The notes under the pieces: model-generated | Databases searched by the model: none | The model's input: the letters and a program-made list of their open reading frames with translations, nothing else | What the model was told of the DNA's origin: nothing | Shown here: piece by piece, positions 54,417 through 63,551 of the stretch | Layout of the letters: each line of letters starts with the position of its first letter | How positions within the stretch are numbered: the first letter of the stretch is position 1 | From: Chloroflexota bacterium | GTDB lineage: Bacteria > Chloroflexota > Anaerolineae > Aggregatilineales > Phototrophicaceae | DNA length: 64,000 bases | Assembly (NCBI GenBank): GCA_026708115.1 | Contig: JAPOVL010000027.1 | Location: forward strand, 1-64,000 | Direction of reading: 5' to 3' | Position numbers and translations under genes: made by a program

Positions 54417-55387
54417 ACATGTCCGCGCGGCTCTTTGGCGGGCTGTCCGATTCGCAGCGTCTGTTTCTGCGGCGCTATGGGCCGATCTTCGCAGTATACG
54501 GGTTCATTATCGTCCTGTTCATCATTGGCGCCACGCAGTCCGAGCGCTTCCTGACTGTGCGCAACCTGACGAATGTGGCGCGACAGTCCGCTTTTCTAGG
54601 CATCGTCGCCTTGGGTCAAATGCTTGTCATCTTGACCGCCGGCATTGACCTTTCGGTCGGCTCGCTGGTGAAGCTGTCGATTTTGATTTCAGCCATCGTG
54701 ATGAATGGCGAAAGCGCCAACCAGGGAGCGGCCATTATCGCAACACTGGGCTTGGGACTTCTGGTTGGCCTGGTTCATGGCTTCCTTGTCAATGAAGTGA
54801 AGATCGCGCCCTTCATTGTCACGTTGGCTTCGCTGGGCATATTGCGCGGCATCAGCCTCAGCATTTCCACATCACCGGTTGGCAAAGCCAGCCGAGAATT
54901 CATCATGTTTTATGTGCAGAAGGTTGGCCCCATTCCAGTCATCGCAATTATGTTTGCTGTCCTGCTAGTATTGACCTGGCTATTGCTGCGCTACACAGTA
55001 TTCGGCAAATATCTTTTCGCCATCGGCGGCAACGAGGAAGTGGCACATCTATCCGGTGTGCCAGTCAAACTGGTGCGCTACGGCGTGTATGTCATTTGTT
55101 CTGTCACGGCATCGATTACCGGTTTGCTTTGGCTTTCGCGCATGGGAGTCGGCGATCCAGCCATCGGCGATGGGATTGAATTGCAGGCGATCACGGCGGT
55201 GATCATCGGCGGCACCAGCCTTTTCGGCGGCCGTGGAACGGTGATAGGTACGCTCGGCGGCGTGCTGCTTTTGGGCATTACCGCCAATCTGCTGGTGATG
55301 CTGGGCGTGAACCAGTTCGTTCAGGGTTTGATCCAGGGCATCATCATTGTCGCTGCTGTGGCCATTTACAAACAAGAAGGGGATTAG
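54413..55387 (+). CDS. Sugar ABC transporter permease, RbsC type (second)
   Basis: A 324-residue permease with eight to ten helices. Family segments are QMLVILTAGIDLSVGSLVKLSIL, LFAIGGNEEVAHLSGVPV and VIIGGTSLFGGRGT. Translationally coupled to the ATPase gene. Two different permease genes flank the binding protein and ATPase, so the channel is probably a heterodimer, as in AI-2- or galactofuranose-type importers. Confidence 0.93.
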   Translation: MNMSARLFGGLSDSQRLFLRRYGPIFAVYGFIIVLFIIGATQSERFLTVRNLTNVARQSAFLGIVALGQMLVILTAGIDLSVGSLVKLSILISAIVMNGESANQGAAIIATLGLGLLVGLVHGFLVNEVKIAPFIVTLASLGILRGISLSISTSPVGKASREFIMFYVQKVGPIPVIAIMFAVLLVLTWLLLRYTVFGKYLFAIGGNEEVAHLSGVPVKLVRYGVYVICSVTASITGLLWLSRMGVGDPAIGDGIELQAITAVIIGGTSLFGGRGTVIGTLGGVLLLGITANLLVMLGVNQFVQGLIQGIIIVAAVAIYKQEGD

Positions 55388-55389
55388 GC

Positions 55390-56553
55390 TTGACGACTCA
55401 AATACGCGCTTCACGTCCCTCCGTCAATGCGCTCGAACCGAGCTTGATTCGTAAAGTGGCCAATGCCGCAATCGGAAAAACAGATGTCATTCCATTGTGG
55501 TTTGGCGAGCCCGACAAGCCAACACCACAATTTATACGGGAAGCGGCCAAGGACGCGATCGACGAGGGGCAGACCTTTTATCAGCCCAATTTGGGCATCG
55601 TCGAATTGCGCGAAGCCCTAGCAACCTACACAAATGGCTTGTACGGAACGGACCTCACTCTCGACAATATCGCGGTTACGCCTTCGGGCATGACTGCCTT
55701 GTCGGTCGTGCTGCAGTGCATTGTGGCCGAGGGAGATACAGTGGTGATTCCTTCGCCGGTCTGGCCCAACTTGCCTTCCGCGGCCCGGATTCTTGGGGCC
55801 GACATAGAGCGCGTTTCGCTGCGGCCCGCGGCGGGGAAATGGCAGCTTGATTTGGATGAGTTGTTCGATGCTTGTGGCGCAAATACGCGCGCTATGTTAA
55901 TCAACTCGCCCAATAATCCGACTGGTTGGATGCTCGAGGACAATGAACAGCGGGAGATTCTGGACTTTTGCCGCGAGCGAGACATCTGGTTGATCGCCGA
56001 CGAAGTATACAATCGCATCGTCTATGATCGCAGTTGCGCGCCGAGTTTTGTCGACAAGGTCAGCGACGAAGACAAATATCTGATCGTCAACAGCTTTTCG
56101 AAATCGTGGGCTATGACAGGCTGGCGCTTGGGCTGGATTACGGCGCCTGCCGCGCTGATTTCGGCAGTGGAAATGGTGACCGAGTACAATTTTTCGAGCA
56201 TATTTTCGCCCACGCAGATCGCCGGGATCACGGCGCTTGAGCAAGGCGAAGAGTTTATTCGCTCTTCGACAGCGCGCTATCGTGCGGCGCTTGACTTGTT
56301 GGCCGATTATATGGCCGCATTGCCCCGCGTCAGCTTGCCGGCGCCACAGGCGGCCTTCTACGCTTTTTTCACCGTCGAAGGCATGGGAGACAGTTATTCC
56401 TTCGCGCTAGATGTCTTGGAGAAGGCCAGCGTCGGCTTGGCGCCGGGGGCGGCGTTTGGCCCGCAGGGAGAAGGCTACCTGCGCCTGTGCTTTGCTGTCG
56501 AGATTGACTTGTTGGAGCGGGCGCTCTGCCAGATGCGACCGCTGCTGATATGA
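55390..56553 (+). CDS. Class I/II PLP-dependent aminotransferase
   Basis: A 387-residue fold-type I aminotransferase. It shows the N-terminal GEPD segment, SPNNPTG (about 175-181), the PLP Asp/Tyr segment IADEVYNRIVYD and the Schiff-base Lys in NSFSKSWAMTGWRLGW (about 237). The TTG start (55390) lies 2 bp after the permease stop, so it is part of the importer transcript. Substrate is unknown. Link to the imported compound, for example an amino sugar or an amino acid, is only inferred. Confidence 0.88.
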   Translation: MTTQIRASRPSVNALEPSLIRKVANAAIGKTDVIPLWFGEPDKPTPQFIREAAKDAIDEGQTFYQPNLGIVELREALATYTNGLYGTDLTLDNIAVTPSGMTALSVVLQCIVAEGDTVVIPSPVWPNLPSAARILGADIERVSLRPAAGKWQLDLDELFDACGANTRAMLINSPNNPTGWMLEDNEQREILDFCRERDIWLIADEVYNRIVYDRSCAPSFVDKVSDEDKYLIVNSFSKSWAMTGWRLGWITAPAALISAVEMVTEYNFSSIFSPTQIAGITALEQGEEFIRSSTARYRAALDLLADYMAALPRVSLPAPQAAFYAFFTVEGMGDSYSFALDVLEKASVGLAPGAAFGPQGEGYLRLCFAVEIDLLERALCQMRPLLI

Positions 56554-56568
56554 CCCGGCGAGCTTGGG

Positions 56569-57642
56569 TCAGTCCCAAGCTGCGACCAAGAGCCGCAGCC
56601 AGTTTTTGTACATGATGTTTTCAATATCCCCCTCGCTGTAACCGCGTGTGGCGAGCTTGGCGGGGAGTTGCTGCAAATCGGCGATCGTGTCGAGATCGCA
56701 AGGGGATTGATCGCGGCCGAAGCCACCGTCCAGATCCGTGCCGATAGCGGCGTGGCGGCTGCTCCCGGCCAGTTGACAGACGTGGTCGATATGGTCGATG
56801 ACATGATCTGTGAAGACGTCTTGATTGCTGCCGCCCTTGATGAAGCCCGGTTTCAGCATCCAGATGTCGAAGGCTGCGCCGATAACCCCATCTCGTTCGA
56901 TGATCAGTTTTAGTTGCTCGTCGCTGAATTGACGCTGGTGCGGCACGAGCGCCCGGCAGTTGTTGTGGCTGGCCAGGACCATGCCGTCGTAGATGTTCAC
57001 AGCCTGCCAAAACGCTTGATCGGAAAAATGCGTCAAATCGAGCAGCATGCCAAGACGCGTCATCTCTTCCAACAGTGGTTTGCCGAGCTTCGTGAGTCCC
57101 AATTCTGTGCCGGTTCCGCCGGCATATCGTCCTCTGCCGTAATGGGTGGGCCCCAGCAAGCGCAGCCCGGCATCCCACCAGTCTTGAAGTTGAGCCGGGT
57201 CGCGGATCGGATCGGCGCCTTCCATGCTGAGCACAAAGCCCAGCGGCGGCGCATTGTTGGCGTCGCCATCGTTATGCTCCCAGGTCTCCCAGGCTTGGAT
57301 ATGGGCCGTCAATCCGGCTTTATCGACGAGGATACGCACATGTTCGCCGCGTTCCAAGGCGCGATAGTAGGCGAGTTGACCCTGGGCGATTCCGTAGGCC
57401 TGAGCTTGTGATCCGTAGTCTAGATGGGGCAGGGCCGTGCCGGTGGATCGTGCAAGCATGGTGGCGAAGCTGAGGGCAACGCGCCCGCGTCGCAGCTCTG
57501 GCAGCGCAACTGTGTTTTGGGCGCGTCCCTTGCCGGGTATACGCCCTTCCTCGGCGCGAATGGTGTAGACAGAATCAAGCAGGTTCCGGTTCCAGCCCAA
57601 GGCGTTCCAGGACAGATCAAGATGCGCGTCAACGATCAACAT
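56569..57642 (-). CDS. Membrane dipeptidase family (peptidase M19) protein
   Basis: A 357-residue zinc-dependent dipeptidase (renal-dipeptidase family). It shows VDAHLDLSWN (HxD metal ligands, about 5-7), a Glu-bearing mid-region (LSMEGADPIRD), LTHFSDQAFWQAV, ASHNNCRALVPHQRQFSD and IGTDLDGGFG near the end. No signal peptide or anchor is seen, so it is likely cytoplasmic. Members cleave dipeptides, often with a D- or dehydro residue. It converges on the aminotransferase gene and lies downstream of a D-threonine-aldolase-like gene, hinting at D-amino-acid metabolism. Confidence 0.9.
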   Translation of the reverse strand: MLIVDAHLDLSWNALGWNRNLLDSVYTIRAEEGRIPGKGRAQNTVALPELRRGRVALSFATMLARSTGTALPHLDYGSQAQAYGIAQGQLAYYRALERGEHVRILVDKAGLTAHIQAWETWEHNDGDANNAPPLGFVLSMEGADPIRDPAQLQDWWDAGLRLLGPTHYGRGRYAGGTGTELGLTKLGKPLLEEMTRLGMLLDLTHFSDQAFWQAVNIYDGMVLASHNNCRALVPHQRQFSDEQLKLIIERDGVIGAAFDIWMLKPGFIKGGSNQDVFTDHVIDHIDHVCQLAGSSRHAAIGTDLDGGFGRDQSPCDLDTIADLQQLPAKLATRGYSEGDIENIMYKNWLRLLVAAWD

Positions 57643-57690
57643 GGGCTGATTCTTTGTTATGCGTGTCAGGCAACGAACAGAAAGAAGCGA

Positions 57691-58743
57691 TCACCAGACC
57701 ATTCCACGGGCTGCTACATCCCAGACTTCTTCGATCTGGTCTCCTCGCAGACCAAAAAGTTGGTTATGCAGATTGGTTATGACGCAGGTGTGCACGGGAA
57801 TGATATGCACGATATCGCCAACTTGGGGTTGATGGCCGCAGGCGGTGAAATCGACGTAGCCGTGTTCTTCGTTGACCTTGTATATGCGCGCGTCGGGATA
57901 CTCTGTGATATAGCCGAAGCAGCCGTCCACCGTCTCCGAGTGTATAGATTTGCTGCCGCCATCTAGGATCACGCGGTTTGGCTCGTTGGCGCTGACGACA
58001 GTGGCGCGGATGCGCATGGCGCAGTTGTCGAAAGTCGTCATGCCGCCGGAGACGCTGCCCCAATCCCAGAAGATGTAGGTGCCGACGCGCATTTCGGTCA
58101 ACTCCGGAATCAAGTGTGATTCCAATATGGCGCCGCTGCCGCCCCCGCTAACGGTCGCTACCTCGATTTCCGCATCTTTCAGCAACTGTAAGGTCGACTG
58201 TAGACGTGGCCGAATGGCGGCGTCGGATGGATAGATCATCAGGCCGGCAAAGCGAAGATTGTCGGCCTTGATGATCTGCTTCGCCAATGCCAGGGCTGCT
58301 TCCGGCGTGGTGCCAGTGCGGTTATGGAGCGAGACCAACTCCACCATCACGCTTAATTCGGCATGGGCTTCTTGCACGGCCCTGGCGATGCCATCCAACA
58401 CGGCTTGGCTATCCACCGTGACTGTCACATTCCCGCGCTTTGCCAATTGCGCGAGGCGCCTGGTCTTGGCGGCGCCCACGATATTGTAGGGAATCTGAAT
58501 GTCCTTGATCCCGGCATCCGCGAAGACTTCTGCCTCGCTGACTTTTTGGCAGGCGATGCCGACTGCGCCGGCTTCCAGTTGGCGGCGCGCGATATCCGGA
58601 ATCTTGTGCGTCTTGATATGGGGACGGAAATGAATGCCAAGGTCGTCGCAGCGCTTCTGCATGGCTGCGATGTTGCGCTCCATCAGATCGAGATCGATCA
58701 GGATGCTGGGTGTTTCGAGGTCCTGTACCGTTTTGAATTCCAT
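57691..58743 (-). CDS. D-threonine aldolase-like / alanine racemase-fold PLP enzyme
   Basis: A 350-residue fold-type III PLP enzyme. The PLP Lys lies in RPHIKTHK (about 44-51), preceded by PSILIDLDLMERNI. VSGGGSG near 196 is the phosphate-binding turn. The C-terminal beta-domain carries the metal-binding His-Cys segment (IPVHTCVITNLHNQL) seen in D-threonine aldolase and D-serine dehydratase (DSD1). GGAG lies 5 nt before the ATG. It likely cleaves or dehydrates a D-beta-hydroxy amino acid. It is 48 bp upstream of the dipeptidase gene on the same strand. Confidence 0.88.
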   Translation of the reverse strand: MEFKTVQDLETPSILIDLDLMERNIAAMQKRCDDLGIHFRPHIKTHKIPDIARRQLEAGAVGIACQKVSEAEVFADAGIKDIQIPYNIVGAAKTRRLAQLAKRGNVTVTVDSQAVLDGIARAVQEAHAELSVMVELVSLHNRTGTTPEAALALAKQIIKADNLRFAGLMIYPSDAAIRPRLQSTLQLLKDAEIEVATVSGGGSGAILESHLIPELTEMRVGTYIFWDWGSVSGGMTTFDNCAMRIRATVVSANEPNRVILDGGSKSIHSETVDGCFGYITEYPDARIYKVNEEHGYVDFTACGHQPQVGDIVHIIPVHTCVITNLHNQLFGLRGDQIEEVWDVAARGMVW

Positions 58744-58967
58744 TGGTCTCCAAATCCGTACGTTTGAGTAATTCTATCGTCCGAGCTTAGCTGACAGAAC
58801 TGCAAAATGCAACTCAACCCGGTCCTGGATCATGAAGAGCAAAATGTGTAATCAGGTCGCGAAAGACCCATTCGATTATGTTGGAGTCCTCGTTTCGTGG
58901 TTTGCATGGGCTTGCGTGACCGGTCAAGCATCAAAAGGGATAATTGTCAAATCTGGCACAATGCAGG
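58744..58967. other. Intergenic gap upstream of the D-threonine-aldolase-like gene
   Basis: A 224-bp gap with no repeat, hairpin or open frame that I can support. It presumably holds the promoter for the 58743-56569 pair, but no convincing -35/-10 set stands out. Confidence 0.4.
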
Positions 58968-60590
58968 CTAGCTATCGTCCCAGATACTGCGCATTTGCCA
59001 AGCGTCCAGTCTGGTGACCGTCGTCGACAGGCCTTGGGACCGCAGCGAGACGCCCAGGCTATCCTCTCGGCCGGGATACACCCTCGTTGCTAGGCATTGT
59101 CTGCCGTTGACGAAAACTTCGACTACGCTGCGATCGACAAATACGCGCAATTGCAGGGGCTCGTCGGGCGCGAGGTAGACGGGCGCGGATTCTGGCGCGC
59201 GCGAAAGCGCATCCGGCAGGGTCGATGCGTAGGATGTGTCGATCGTGATCACGCTTTCGTAACGCTCCGGCAGCTTTTGCATGGCGACCGAGCTGGCGTT
59301 CATGGCTGCGGTTTTGGACAGCCGCTGCCTGTAACGGCGTCCGCGATGTTTGTAAAAGGCGATGCGCGTGAACTCCTCGCGGTTGGGCGAGCGCAGCACG
59401 TTCAATTCGACCAGGGGCGCGTCGCCGGGGTCCAGCTCCAGCGACAGTTCCATGGCATTGCCCTGAACCCCGTCCAATACGACTTCCTGGTTGGCGGGAA
59501 GCGCCATAGGTCCCAGCTGCCGATGTTCATGGCGCAGCGACTCGATGTCGCCGGCAGGCGCTGTGAGCAAGCGCTTGTCTTGGTCAAGGGTGAGCAGGCG
59601 CGGCAGGGTCATAATCTGGTTCCAGCCGCGCGTCGGCATGCCCTGGTTCATGTTGAAGATGACGATGACGCCGCCCTTGCCATCGGGCGTGGCCGAGGGC
59701 GCGTGGACGCCCGATGGCGTCGAGGGCCCGAAGTTGAACAAGCCGCCGTCGGTGACGACGAATTTGTCGCGATCCTGGTCATAGTCGCCCAGCAGGTACT
59801 GCCCGCCGGTCATATGGCTGTAGATGAGCAAGATATGCTTGTCATCGCCGATAGGCCAGAAATAGGGGCAAGCGCCATCGTCGCCGACCACCGTGTATTG
59901 GTCGTTCTCGACAAAAGGATGCAGATAATCCCAATGTTCCAGATCGGCGGATCGGAAGAGAAAGTTGGCGCGGATTTGCTTGCGGTCCGGTCCTGCGGGC
60001 AAGGTGCCGCCGGACAAGGCATAATAGAATCCGCCTTTCTGCCATATGCAGGGGTCGAAGACGGTGTAGGGCAGGGGCGGGTCGCCTGCTTTTGCCATCG
60101 GGATGACGGCGCCGTCCCCGACCTTTTCCCAGTTCAGCAGGAGCGGGTCCGAGGAGGTGGCGACCATATTTCCGATCTTGGTCCCGTGATAGATGGCGAT
60201 GACGCGGTCGTCCTCTACCAGCGCGGAACCCGAGTAGCAGCATTCTTCCGGGTGGGGATAGATCGCGTAGGGCAAATCGCGCCAGCGGATCAAGTCGTCG
60301 CTGATGGCGTGCCCCCAATGCTGACGACTATCTTCGGGGGGATAGGCTTGGTAAAACAGATGCCAGCGCCCTCGCCAAAAGCAGAGTCCATTGGGGTCGT
60401 TCAAGGTACTTTCGGGATTGACGTAGTGATAAAGCGGGCGATGGGGGTCCGCAGCGAGTTTACTGCGCGATTCGTCAAAGCGCTTAAGCAGGGGATTGTT
60501 GCGCAGTTGCTGCTCTTGCGCGGCTAGGTTGTCGGCAAAGCTATAACGGGGCACGGCCGACGTGTAATCTGGCCAGTTATCTGTTTTCAC
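58968..60590 (-). CDS. Glycoside hydrolase family 32-like protein with altered EC motif
   Basis: A 540-residue five-bladed-propeller plus beta-sandwich protein of the GH32 family (invertase, levanase, inulinase), with no signal peptide. The nucleophile is present in LNDPNG (D65), and the transition-state Asp in FDPC (D179, the RDP position). The acid/base Glu of the E-C-P motif is replaced: residues 239-243 read GACPY, so A240 stands where Glu is expected. The C-terminal sandwich contains VDRSVVEVFVNG, the usual GH32 end. The GTG start has a weak GGAAAGAG upstream. It may belong to a variant clade with another acid/base, or have lost hydrolysis. Confidence 0.88.
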   Translation of the reverse strand: MKTDNWPDYTSAVPRYSFADNLAAQEQQLRNNPLLKRFDESRSKLAADPHRPLYHYVNPESTLNDPNGLCFWRGRWHLFYQAYPPEDSRQHWGHAISDDLIRWRDLPYAIYPHPEECCYSGSALVEDDRVIAIYHGTKIGNMVATSSDPLLLNWEKVGDGAVIPMAKAGDPPLPYTVFDPCIWQKGGFYYALSGGTLPAGPDRKQIRANFLFRSADLEHWDYLHPFVENDQYTVVGDDGACPYFWPIGDDKHILLIYSHMTGGQYLLGDYDQDRDKFVVTDGGLFNFGPSTPSGVHAPSATPDGKGGVIVIFNMNQGMPTRGWNQIMTLPRLLTLDQDKRLLTAPAGDIESLRHEHRQLGPMALPANQEVVLDGVQGNAMELSLELDPGDAPLVELNVLRSPNREEFTRIAFYKHRGRRYRQRLSKTAAMNASSVAMQKLPERYESVITIDTSYASTLPDALSRAPESAPVYLAPDEPLQLRVFVDRSVVEVFVNGRQCLATRVYPGREDSLGVSLRSQGLSTTVTRLDAWQMRSIWDDS

Positions 60591-60663
60591 AATTATTCTC
60601 TTTCCGTATATGGTTTGGACAAGGCCTCAATTATTGTGTGCCAAATGCGCCCACGCAACTTGG

Positions 60664-61419
60664 CTAATGCGTCGTATAACCACCGTCGACAACGATCGCG
60701 GTGCCGGTGATGTAGCCGGCGTCGTCGGATGCCAGGAAGGCGGCGACGCTGGCGATTTCTTCCGGCTGCCCGCGCCGGGCCAGCGGGACTTTTTGCAGGA
60801 AGGCCTCGTGCACGTCCTCGGGCACCTGTTCGTTCGCCGGTGTATCAATGGTGCCGGGGAGAATGGCAACGACGCGGATCCGCGGCGCCAGCTCCAGCGA
60901 CAGCGCGCGCGTCAATGACAGGACACCGCCTTTGGACGCTTGATAAGCGGCGCTGCCGGTCAAACCGACAATGCTGTGCACGGAGGCCGTATTCAAGATG
61001 ACCCCGGCCTTGCTTTTCATAAGCTGCGGTATCGCCAGTTTGCTGGCCTGCCAGACCGGGCGCAGGGTCACGTCAATGGTTCGCTGCCAGTCGTCGGCCG
61101 TCGTATCCAGCGCCGTCGCGCCGCGCGCCCAGAAGGCGTTGTTATGCAGAATGTCCAGCCCGCCGTAGGCTGTCACGGCGCAGTCGATCATTCTCATCAG
61201 GTCGCTTTCCAGGCTCACATCGACTTCTACGAAGCGCGCCTCTCCACCAGCGCTGTGGATTTCGGCGGCGCAGTCTTCTCCTCGGGAGACATCAATATCG
61301 GCGATTACAACCTGGGCGCCTTCTCGGGCGAAGCGCAATGCGGTCGCGCGGCCGATACCGGATGCCGCGCCGGTGATGATGGCAGTTCTACCCTCCAGCC
61401 TCATCGCGAGATTCGTCAC
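60664..61419 (-). CDS. Short-chain dehydrogenase/reductase
   Basis: A 251-residue classical SDR. NAD(P) loop [10 protein letters not shown] (about 15-24), [13 protein letters not shown] (NNAG-like, about 89), Ser in NTASVHS (about 137) and the active-site YQASKGG (about 153-159). Terminal [13 protein letters not shown] is typical. An Asp after the second strand (IADID) suggests NAD(H). The GTG at 61419 lies 7 nt after AGGAG; the longer open frame upstream overlaps the next gene and is noise. It follows the MBL gene by 26 bp and precedes the GH32 gene by 73 bp. Confidence 0.92.
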   Translation of the reverse strand: MTNLAMRLEGRTAIITGAASGIGRATALRFAREGAQVVIADIDVSRGEDCAAEIHSAGGEARFVEVDVSLESDLMRMIDCAVTAYGGLDILHNNAFWARGATALDTTADDWQRTIDVTLRPVWQASKLAIPQLMKSKAGVILNTASVHSIVGLTGSAAYQASKGGVLSLTRALSLELAPRIRVVAILPGTIDTPANEQVPEDVHEAFLQKVPLARRGQPEEIASVAAFLASDDAGYITGTAIVVDGGYTTH

Positions 61420-61445
61420 GCTTCGCTCCTGTCCCTGGTTCGAGC

Positions 61446-62312
61446 TTAGGACTCCTGTCCCGGGTACGATTCGAAGCGCCAGCCGCCTACGTCCTCGCGC
61501 ACATAACCGAGACCGGGGAAGGGAAAATGGAAGCCGTGAATGAGCGCGTTCCGCTCGGCGGCGCGTCTCAACAGCAGCCGGCGCGTTGCGATGCCCCTTT
61601 CCGGCAATTCGTCCCAAGCGGGGCGCCAGGTGGTGTTTTCGATATGAATTGGCAGATCCATGGTGTCGGCGACGCAGATGAGCGTAGCGCCGCCGGAGTT
61701 GGCCTCGACGGAAATATGGTTGCGGGTATGGCCGGGCGTGGCGATGCTGCGGATGCCGGGGGCAATCTCGTCGCCCGCTTTGATCAACTCCAGTTGGGGC
61801 GCGATCGCTTTCAGGCAATGCCGGGCGAAGCGGATGTCCTCGGCATGCGCCATCCTAGCGATCTCTTCATCGCCCAGGTTGACCCAGTACTCCCATTCTC
61901 CGCGGACCATCACGTGTTTGGCCTTGGGGAAGATCATGGCATCGTCCTGGGCGACGCCGCCGCAGACGTGATCGCGATGACCGTGGGTGAGGACGACGAT
62001 GTCGATATCGCCGGGATGGTATCCCGCGCTTTTAAGACCAGTCGTCAAGAGTCCCAGGTGCGGATCGAAAAATGGTCCGCCGCCGCTGTCGATCAAGATG
62101 CGCGCATCGCCCGTATCGATCAAGAGGCAATTGCATTGCAAGTCGTAATGATCGGGAGAGATGTCATGCGACTGGAAGGCGAGCGCCAGTTCGGCATCTG
62201 ACGATCCGGCGAAAAACGTTGGCAGCAAGTCAGCGTCAATCGGCTGAATGCCGTCGCTGATCGAGACGCACTTGTATTGACCGATATCGAAGGAAAATGT
62301 TCTGGCACTCAC
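61446..62312 (-). CDS. MBL-fold metallo-hydrolase (lactonase-like)
   Basis: A 288-residue metallo-beta-lactamase-fold protein. The metal motif is [12 protein letters not shown] (HxHxDH, about 104-113), with [12 protein letters not shown] and the bridging Asp in CVADTMD. The C-terminal His lies in [11 protein letters not shown], a pattern seen in quorum-quenching-lactonase and methyl-parathion-hydrolase-like relatives. The GTG at 62312 has AAGGAG 7 nt upstream and is chosen over a longer frame. The substrate is unknown; a lactone from sugar oxidation by the neighbouring SDR would make sense but is inference. Confidence 0.88.
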   Translation of the reverse strand: MSARTFSFDIGQYKCVSISDGIQPIDADLLPTFFAGSSDAELALAFQSHDISPDHYDLQCNCLLIDTGDARILIDSGGGPFFDPHLGLLTTGLKSAGYHPGDIDIVVLTHGHRDHVCGGVAQDDAMIFPKAKHVMVRGEWEYWVNLGDEEIARMAHAEDIRFARHCLKAIAPQLELIKAGDEIAPGIRSIATPGHTRNHISVEANSGGATLICVADTMDLPIHIENTTWRPAWDELPERGIATRRLLLRRAAERNALIHGFHFPFPGLGYVREDVGGWRFESYPGQES

Positions 62313-62444
62313 TGAAGCGCTCCTTCTGTGGCGGCTGATGCCGTCCTGTATTGAGCTAGAACTCAGTAGTGTATCCTTTTCGGTTGAAACACTTCGTAGC
62401 CGGTCCTCGACATGGTATCCTTGCCCCAAAATACCAAGGATCTG

Positions 62445-62541
62445 GTAGGGGCGACTCGCTGAGTCGCCCGATTCTCACTCGGTTTCTACGCGTCGGGCGA
62501 TCCAGCGGGTCGCGTAGACACTGACCTTCAATCGCCCCTAC
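62445..62541. repeat. Composite REP-like element
   Basis: GTAGGGGCGACTC-GCT-GAGTCGCCC (62445-62469), then a diverged unit GGGCGATCC...GGGTCGCGTAG (62495-62517), then ATCGCCCCTAC (62531-62541). The outer GTAGGGGCGA and TCGCCCCTAC ends are complementary. It sits in the 280-bp gap (62313-62592) upstream of the MBL gene; nothing else is seen in that gap. Confidence 0.65.
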
Positions 62542-62592
62542 CGGCTGTCAGGTAGTTGTTGCTCTCAATTTCAACCGAACTCGATTCACTAC

Positions 62593-63543
62593 CTAAACCT
62601 CGTATTTGACAATTCCTTTGCCAGTCAGAGCGAGGAACATGGCCTTGCCTCCGCAATCGGGAATCAAGATCGCAGTGGGCGGGACTGCCGCCTCGACAAG
62701 AGTATCCCAGTTTTGCCCGGCATCGCGGGATCTCAAAACGCCGTCGTCTGAAAGCGCATAAATCTCGCCGCCGCCATCAGGCTGGCACAAAACCTGCAAT
62801 TGATTGACCGACCCGGGCAGCGCGTCGGGCGCCGTTCGTTCCCAGCTTGCGCCGTCATCGCCGGAGATGAAAAGGCCGTTGTCTTCGGTTCCGGCCAAGA
62901 GCAACATCTCATCCTTGCCGGCTGCATATGCCAGGCTCAATACCGGCGCGAATTGGCTTGGGAATCCGCATTCTCGCCAAGCGCGGCCGCCGTTGGTGCT
63001 GCGGTACAAGCCCGTATCGGTACCGGCGAAGATGGTCTCGTCTTCCCCCAAATGTGGCGAAGCTGCCAGGCAAAGAACGGCCAGGTCGAACAATCCGAAG
63101 TTCCAGGGCTGCCAATTCCGGCCGCGATCGGTCGACGAGAATATGCCGTCTTCCATGGTTCCGGCCAGCATCAGCCCGTCCCGGGCGAAATCTGGAGAGA
63201 TGGCCAGCGCCGTGAAGAGTGGAGGCGGGGCGGGGAACTTGGCGGCGAACCAGGTATCGCCGCCGTCGCTGGATCGCAGAATGCCGCCCTTGACCGCAGC
63301 AAACAGGGTTCGGTCTTGGGCAGAGGCCGGCGATAGCGCGACGGCCGTCACGGCCATTTGCTGGAGCGGTTCCTCGGTGACGCGCAGCAGTTCCCAGGTC
63401 TCGCCGCCGTCTGTTGAACGATACAAGCCCAGTGATGTCGCGGCGAAGCATAGGCCGTCTTTGGCGAACCCCGGCGACGCCGCCAGCGCGTAGGCAGTTT
63501 CGTCGGAGCCGGTGAATTCCAGGCTGATTGCTTCAGCTCGCAT
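62593..63543 (-). CDS. Asp-box (BNR-repeat) beta-propeller protein
   Basis: A 316-residue protein built from about six repeats of roughly 50 residues. Each repeat has a SP-x-F-x-x-D segment, a short strand ending in a GLYRS-like turn, and an Asp-box (STDGGETW, SSDGGDTW, STDRGRNW, STNGGRAW, SGDDGASW, SRDAGQNW). Such propellers occur in Ycf48-like assembly factors and sialidase-fold proteins. It has no signal peptide, unlike most of these, so it is probably cytoplasmic. It starts 8 bp after the stop of the GroEL-like gene and is likely co-transcribed. I cannot name a function. Confidence 0.82.
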   Translation of the reverse strand: MRAEAISLEFTGSDETAYALAASPGFAKDGLCFAATSLGLYRSTDGGETWELLRVTEEPLQQMAVTAVALSPASAQDRTLFAAVKGGILRSSDGGDTWFAAKFPAPPPLFTALAISPDFARDGLMLAGTMEDGIFSSTDRGRNWQPWNFGLFDLAVLCLAASPHLGEDETIFAGTDTGLYRSTNGGRAWRECGFPSQFAPVLSLAYAAGKDEMLLLAGTEDNGLFISGDDGASWERTAPDALPGSVNQLQVLCQPDGGGEIYALSDDGVLRSRDAGQNWDTLVEAAVPPTAILIPDCGGKAMFLALTGKGIVKYEV

Positions 63544-63551
63544 GGGTCATC

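Noticed and set aside
59097..60527. 476-codon open frame antisense to the GH32 gene
   Set aside because: No recognisable motif; the opposite strand encodes a full GH32-type protein.
61420..61818. N-terminal extension of the SDR frame
   Set aside because: Low-complexity Arg/His-rich text inside the MBL gene; the GTG at 61419 has AGGAG upstream.
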